Position numbers and translations under genes: made by a program
Shown: in pieces, positions 58,029 through 64,000 of the stretch
How the letters are laid out: each line of letters opens with the position of its first letter
Numbering within the stretch: position 1 is the stretch's first letter
The notes under the pieces: model-generated
What the model was told of the DNA's origin: nothing
Databases searched by the model: none
The model's input: the letters and a program-made list of their open reading frames with translations, nothing else
Assembly (NCBI RefSeq): GCF_008831285.2
Contig: NC_045149.1
Span: 21,582,535-21,646,534 of the forward strand
Direction of reading: 5' to 3'
From: Nymphaea colorata
Lineage: Eukaryota > Streptophyta > Magnoliopsida > Nymphaeales > Nymphaeaceae
Length of the DNA stretch: 64,000 nt

Positions 58029-59147
58029 CAATTTATCCGTTTGCTTTAAAACATCAAAGTGTTTTGATAATTTCGTCTCCAATCGTTAATTAATTCTATA
58101 TTTTGGATAGATCTCATTAGTATATTTCTTTTATCCTCATTTAGAAGAAAAGAGGGAGAGTTGATACTTTTAAAAGCTATTATTATTTTTTGTTTACAAC
58201 TTGGCCATATATGTAAACTTAGATGCAATTTTAAAGCTACACTAGATTTTTTAGTATATATAAAATGAGGAGAAATTGTGTTAATTACTTTGAACTATCT
58301 AGTTTCTTTTTTTTCTAATAAAATAATTATTGTGCACGTTAAAATACATTGATTTAGATTATATTTTCAAGATGCGTTTACCCAAAATGAATTATTTAAT
58401 TTTATTGACAAATTAATTAGATTAAAGGGTCTGATAACACTGGTTGGCGCAGTATTATTTGAAATTTGGCTGACTGAAAAATTCAAATCTTATTGACACT
58501 ACCCTCCTCCACGGGACTTTTTTATAAACTGGTGTAGACTCTCTAGGGTTTGGCAATAAGCAGGGGCTGATGGAGGTGTGAGCACAGTATGGGCAATTGC
58601 CCTCACAGAGTCCCCAAAAAAATGGTTATTTTTATATTGAAATTTCATAGCTGGTTTTTGAATTTACATACTGGTGTCCCTTAACTTTTTGATGAATTTG
58701 GTGTATATTTTATTATATATACTTTTTCGGATATCTATATAAACGGATTCTTTATATCAGATATGAATCCAAATTTCAAATTCATAATTCACATGAACCA
58801 ACTCCCATTTTTAAATTAACATTTGAATCTGACTATTAAACCAAACCCAAATCATGTTATAGACATAGGACATTTTTGAAAACTATATTTGATCTGAATC
58901 TAGTCAATGTTTACTTAAATCTAGATCCGATCAAATGTCATTCTTTATATCTAAATCATTCTTAATTTGATATTAATTTTTTTTCTATATCCTTTCTTTG
59001 TGTGGTTCGGTTGGATATCGAATCTAAATTGGATCTATTGACATCCATAGTGATTCTATGCCATGATAGATCCAAAGTTTAGAAAATCCCTGACCTAGTT
59101 GCAATTCCTAATTGGATTTAAGAACAAATTTAGATCATCTTGTCTTT
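58029..59147. other. Intergenic region with dispersed repeat
   Basis: 58735-59050 is a diverged copy of the repeat at 48590, ending GGATCTATTGACATCCATAGTG. 58590-58690 contains TGGGCAATTGCC followed by ACTGGTGTCCC, which partly matches the MITE at 59156. No gene was seen. Confidence 0.55.
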
Positions 59148-59321
59148 ATTGGTACCAGTGGCGGAGACACATGTGGTCTAGTGTGGGCAATTGCCTACAC
59201 CATCCCCACAAAATACTTTTATTTTTACATTGCTGCCTTCAAATATTTGGCTGTTTATATATATAAACTTTGGGATTAATGTGCCTATAGCCAAAATTTC
59301 TGGGTCGCCACTGATTTGTAC
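59148..59321. mobile_element. Short hAT-type MITE with 8-bp target duplication
   Basis: The element is 59156-59313 (158 bp). It starts CAGTGGCGGAG and ends CGCCACTG, the classic hAT terminal motif CAGTGGCG. The flanking octamers ATTGGTAC (59148-59155) and ATTTGTAC (59314-59321) agree at 7 of 8 positions. It is non-coding. A related partial copy is near 58563-58690. Confidence 0.82.
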
Positions 59322-61684
59322 TACATACTGTTTCAGTTCAGCAGTTGAATATCTCTTAGAGGTTGACATCTCTAGTTGAAGCACCGGAAAAATTTTCCCA
59401 ACCAGCACCATACCACCTGGGAATCGAACGAGCAATTTCCCTCAACATCATGAAAACTTTTTTCCTTGGGGAAACAGAAAGCTGTTTTCTGTGACCGGCA
59501 GGATGGATGATGTAGACACGACAGTTTGAGTGCCAACCAAGGTACGCACGTAATAACTTCAAATGCACGTCAAAAGGACGAAAAATATGTACGCGAAAAG
59601 AAAAAAAAAATATTTGAAATATTTTCCCTCCTTTTTCTTTGTTCATGATTAAACATCAGAAAGATGGTGTTCTGCTGGACACTTTTGAGCTTTGCACTTC
59701 TAGATTCATAAAAAAAATGGTCAGTTAATAATCCTAGTTGTCTAGTATGTTCTTCTTTAGAATCTGAATAATACAGAAACTATTTCCAACAAGGAGATTT
59801 TATTCTCACCTTGAGTTTTGAGCAATTGTTTAGTAATTGAATACTAATAATCTGTTCGATAAAGTTAGGTTAAAGATGAAGGCAGATTCATAGAATAGTT
59901 TCTCACTTAAAAAGAAGTTGGACATACCTCTTACTACTCACAACTTATAGCATAGAAGGTATTTGATAAGAACATTGCATCCTTGAAGTTTCAAACAACT
60001 ATCACGGAGCGCAGTATAGTTGGTTGGCTTGAGTGGCACACTGTTAATGTATCCTCAGTTCAGTTCCTACGGGTGTTACTCTTCATGTTAAATTCTTTAA
60101 GTACAAGTTTTTTTTTTTTTTTTGTAAATTAATGTTTGTATTTTTATTTATCTTCTAAAAACTAAGTTTTGTAGTAATTTTTTCGATTTACAATCGATTG
60201 TGCTGAATCACCGAAGCAACAACTTAGCTAAGTGGATTCATACGTGAAAATAATGTTTAAATGGTGAGTCGTATAGAAAAGGCAATTCCAAGCTACATTG
60301 TGCAAATACTAGATTTGAGTCCAAATCTAAATCCAAGCCAGGGTCCACATAAAGATCCAAATACAACCTGAACAGGTAAGTCAAATATGAAACCGAAATA
60401 CATGTAATCTACAGCGAGAGTAGACATCATTACATTTAATTTGGATGTGCAACTACCGAACATTTTGATGCAAACACGATAAAAATGGAACCAACAAATT
60501 CAGTCCACATTCCGATCTTACTTTGGCGATCCAAATCTAAAAATAGCAATCCAGACTCGAAGTCTCACACATTCGCCAGTGTAACCTTGTTTATTAGGTT
60601 CCATTTTTACCTTCCAAGAAACCTGGTTGATGTTCTGCGGCCAATGCAAGTCCTAAATATGTTTTAAATACTGAAGCATACTTGAAGAAAACTAGTGTAG
60701 AGAAAATTTTGAAGTTTGCATCCCAAATACCTTGTGTGATTAAGCCGTTCAAGTTTTTCACCTCTTGAAAACAGTCTTAAGAAATAATTAATTCAATCTC
60801 GATAAAAGTGTTTATTAATTTAATTTTAAAAAAAATTGCCGAAATAATTTTTTTTTTCAACTCAAAATGGGGCTTAACCAAAATAGGTTATATATATTCC
60901 AGTCAATGAGCCGGATAGAGAAGAGCATCATACACTGAATTTCCAAGATTATTCAAGATGTTCCAGGCAATAAAAGTTTAAAATAATCATGTCCACCATG
61001 TGGGTTACAGACAAGCTAGATCGCCAACCAAGAGAAGCGCACAAAATACGTACAGAAACAGACATGCACGCATACATACACGACTCTGCATGTGCAGGAG
61101 TCCTTTTCTTCCATACTACAATTGTGAAACCACAGAACCCAAACTCTGGCTGTCACCAGTTCACTCGGACAACCGCTGAGTCTGCAAACTTGAAATTTTC
61201 ATTGGTGGTTTTAGCAAGAGTTGCCCTATCTAGCTGTAGATCAGTACTTCACCTTCACTGTTTGCTCAACACTTCGGAAGTGAGCTACAACAACCCAAAA
61301 ATTTTGCGCACACATATGACCAGGAATGAGCAAGTGAAAACTTTAATCTGTAAATCAGGACCTCAGTTGAGCAACTTAAGTCCATGCTAAGAGGCAGACC
61401 TTCCATCAAGTTAACCTTTGCAATATAGTCACCAGAAACTTCTGAAACACCAGTAGCTTTGCTTCAGAAGCATGAAACCAAGCACTTATTTTGTGCTTTT
61501 TCAAAAAAATTTTGGTAAATTTTTGAAAAAGAGTACGCTTGCATGAAGATGAGATGGAACCTTCTTGGCATTGAAAAACTTCTACTTCAATAACCTTTTT
61601 AGTGTTATACCCCACGAATCCTGAGGATCCCCTTCATCAGGTGGGTGACAACACGCGCACGCTCTGACGCAATGTGAGAAGCCA

Positions 61685-61726
<42 letters not shown>

Positions 61727-62046
61727 CTTCTTGTGCAGTGAGTCTAGCATGCTTCATAGTTCGAACATTTTTTGAATACTCGATTCTGGCTTGCCACTGA
61801 CTATTACTAAACTTACACGAGACAATGGAGGTTAGTCACATTTGAGTGGCACCTATCCGTAAACCAAACAGAATTAGAAACTACCCACCTCACTGCAAAC
61901 ATCCTCGCATGTCTAGAATAGGATAATTGGTAGTGTATTGCATCATAGCCAAAAAAATTTTGCGCCACCATTCATCGACTACATTGTATCATTCACAAAG
62001 AGAAAAAAATGCTCTCTGCCCAACTGGACTGTAATTCCTGAGAACC
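59322..62046. other. Intergenic, no gene seen
   Basis: AT-rich sequence. Open frames at 60989-61390 and 59356-59646 lack recognisable motifs. A (TA)n tract lies at about 61688-61723. No RNA genes were detected. Confidence 0.5.
61688..61723. repeat. (TA)n microsatellite
   Basis: About 17 TA units. Confidence 0.93.
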
Positions 62047-62110
62047 TTATTGAAAATAAATTCCCATTTTACCAGCACTTATTGAAAATAAATTCTCATT
62101 TTACCAGCAC
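62047..62110. repeat. 32-bp tandem pair
   Basis: TTATTGAAAATAAATTC.CATT...CAGCAC occurs at 62047-62078 and 62079-62110 with a single C/T difference, indicating a very recent duplication. Confidence 0.95.
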
Positions 62111-62887
62111 AGGGACCTTAAGAATTTGTATTCTTCAATGTCATTGTCCCTTTGACCAAACTTTTCATTGATATGTAATGTAAGAAGTTGCCTCATTCCA
62201 CAAATTGGGCCTGCTTTCCCGCATTTCAGGGTGCTGGAAGGAAGAGTCTGAACATGGTTATAAACTTTTGCTTTTCTCAAAGCAGCTGCACAGGAGTCGG
62301 ACCCGTGATCTCTCATTTCCCAGTGCAGGCACGTTTACCATTTCGACCAAGCAATGGTCCTCAGTCATGTAACTCACAATGACCTTCAATTGTACATCTA
62401 ACATCATTTCCCATAAAGGGGGTATCAAACGCTATGAGACACCCCAAGAAAATTAGACAAGCGACATGAAGTTGTCCTTCACACAGGAAATGACTGGATA
62501 AGAATTGATAAGTAAATCCATCACATCTATGTATTCGACAGATCGATCATAGCAGCTAATCAGCATGATTATTCAAAATAATTACGCTGATAGTACTCAA
62601 AAGGACTTCAAATATAGAAATTAAAATGCTAAAATACAATTCAGTTCTCGTCTCTCTTCAGTAAACGAGAGAAAAGACCAGTGAAAATTGTGACATGTAA
62701 AAGACAGGTGTGTAACTAGACACTCAATGGTAACTGCAAGTAGGTAATCACAAACAGAGAAGCATAGCAATTTACAACCTGATAAGCTTAAAGACCATGA
62801 TATAACCAAAGGCATGTCACCGAAACACAAGGCGACATACTAGAATTGATAAAGAAAATAGCAATAATACCTGTACTTCTGAATATG

Positions 62888-64000
62888 CTACTTGTGGCTA
62901 TTTTTTTTTCTCAGGAGACCTCCAAACTTGTGCAACAATGCCTTCTTCTTTTTATGTTGCTGTGTTTGCAGCATGTTTGCACCATTCTCTGCACTTTCTG
63001 TTGCTAATCCATTTGTCTGGATTAAATCATCACAGTCCATTTTCGAGTCAAAATCCTCATCCACAGCTCCCTGCCCATTACTCTTAGGGGATGCCTCCTT
63101 GTCACTGATCTTGCAGTTTTCCCATGTTGATACCTCAACATCAAGAGAATCACCTTCGTCCTTGCCATTCTCATTGCCCTTCCCGTTCCCATTTTCAGAC
63201 TCCGGTTTTAGTTCTACTAGATCAACATTAACAGAGACCTTATCTTCATCCTGCTTCTCTATGTTATCTGGGGTAACAACCAAAATAGATTTCTCATTGA
63301 TATTCTCACATGGTGCTTCATCAACAACCTCAGCTTTCCTTGTCACTTCCAGGCTCTTCTCTTTGTTCACTAATTGATCATCTTCCTTGGCTCTTATTGA
63401 GGTTCTTTCTTCTAACAGTTTTGTCAGCTCTTCAATTTTCTCCAAAGCAGCAGCTTCTCTGGCATGAAGATCTTTATTTTCTTGATTGATCCTTGCTAGC
63501 TCATTCTCCTTGTCATGAAGAATCTCCTTCAACCGCAGACTCTCATGTGTTGCATCTTCAGTAGCTTGCCTTGCAGCGTCAGCTTCAGCCTTCAGTTGGC
63601 CAAAAGAATCTTGCAGTTGGATACCATCTTCCTTTGCCATTTGAGCTTCAGAAACTGCAGCTTTAAAGGAACCAGCCAACTTATCCGACTCCTCTTTAAG
63701 AAGCATGATTTCTTCCTCTGATTTCTTCATACAACTCAAGAATTTAAGTTCCTTTTCCTCCCAATCTGCCCTTGAGCTTTGCAATTCAAGGTCATTCTTC
63801 AGAGCAATATCTTTATAGTGATCAACCTCCTTCCTTGCTTCACCAACCAGAACCTGATATTTTTCCTCTGTCACTTGAAGCACCATCTTCAGATCTTCAA
63901 TCTGGGATCGTGCCTCTGCAAGTTGGTCTTCAGTAGTAGCAAGACTTTCTTTGACTTTATTGGTCTCCATGGAAACTTCACGTAAAGCCAGAGCTAAATC
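62888..64000 (-). CDS. WEB-family (DUF827) coiled-coil protein, C-terminal part
   Basis: The reading frame is open from the window edge at 64000 to a TAG at 62888-62890, giving 370 visible residues with no intron. The gene continues beyond 64000; the ATG at 63970 is internal. The first ~205 visible residues are heptad-rich coiled coil (DQLAEARSQIEDLKMVLQ, EEIMLLKEESDKLAG, LHAREAAALEKIEEL). An acidic, low-complexity linker with a short GNGKGNENGKDEGD run follows. The end is strongly basic: HKKKKALLHKFGGLLRKK. This layout and tail match the putative WEB family proteins At1g65010/At5g16730/At3g02930. Related WEB1/PMI2 proteins act in light-driven chloroplast movement, but the role of this branch is not established and is not claimed here. 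Other long coiled-coil families cannot be fully excluded from the C-terminus alone. Confidence 0.75.
   Translation of the reverse strand, partial: DLALALREVSMETNKVKESLATTEDQLAEARSQIEDLKMVLQVTEEKYQVLVGEARKEVDHYKDIALKNDLELQSSRADWEEKELKFLSCMKKSEEEIMLLKEESDKLAGSFKAAVSEAQMAKEDGIQLQDSFGQLKAEADAARQATEDATHESLRLKEILHDKENELARINQENKDLHAREAAALEKIEELTKLLEERTSIRAKEDDQLVNKEKSLEVTRKAEVVDEAPCENINEKSILVVTPDNIEKQDEDKVSVNVDLVELKPESENGNGKGNENGKDEGDSLDVEVSTWENCKISDKEASPKSNGQGAVDEDFDSKMDCDDLIQTNGLATESAENGANMLQTQQHKKKKALLHKFGGLLRKKNSHK

Noticed and set aside
60989-61390. 133-codon plus-strand frame
   Set aside because: No recognisable domain, composition like the surrounding intergenic DNA, no splice partners.
1-64000. 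CRISPR arrays, operons or bacterial-type systems
   Set aside because: No spaced identical short repeats; gene structure is clearly plant nuclear. Tandem arrays seen have no unique spacers.

Overview
This is nuclear DNA of a flowering plant. The evidence is multi-exon genes with GT-AG introns, plant-specific protein families (a NERD-domain protein, a WEB/DUF827-type coiled-coil protein, a cinnamoyl-CoA-reductase-like protein), plant transposon types (Ty1/copia, LINE, hAT and CACTA-like ends) and long AT or CT microsatellites between genes. The species cannot be assigned from the sequence alone.

Five protein genes can be supported. Plus strand: (1) 2695-5770, the last seven exons of a tomosyn/Lgl-type R-SNARE protein whose WD40 part lies before the window; (2) 10835-25519, a complete 14-exon gene for AQUARIUS, the spliceosomal intron-binding RNA helicase (1506 residues after joining exons by eye); (3) 32783-35724, a complete five-exon gene for a short cinnamoyl-CoA-reductase-like (SNL6-type) protein of 300 residues. 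Minus strand: (4) 57684-53179, a complete seven-exon NERD-domain protein of 323 residues; (5) 64000-62888, the 3' end of a WEB-family coiled-coil protein that continues beyond the window. Exon phases were checked by hand and all close without a frameshift.

Layout: 1-1400 is a decayed copia retrotransposon tail with a 3' LTR, probably inside an intron of gene 1. 7085-9936 looks like a long minus-strand solo LTR. 10835-25519 is AQUARIUS; its intron 6 holds a 389-bp tandem duplication and an intact hAT-type MITE with a perfect 8-bp target duplication. 25.5-32.7 kb is intergenic, with a 52-bp triplicate, retroelement remains and an (AG)25 tract. 36-53 kb is repeat-rich: a ~1-kb tandem duplication flanked by a second repeat pair, a stop-ridden LINE, CACTA-like ends, a second MITE family, a duplicated 288-bp unit and a ~200-bp unit in three copies. 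57.7-62.9 kb is intergenic, with another hAT-type MITE and dispersed repeats.

The genes are unrelated housekeeping or metabolic loci, not a cluster or pathway. I found no convincing new multi-gene system. The most interesting material is the transposon micro-architecture and the substituted active-site positions in two of the proteins.
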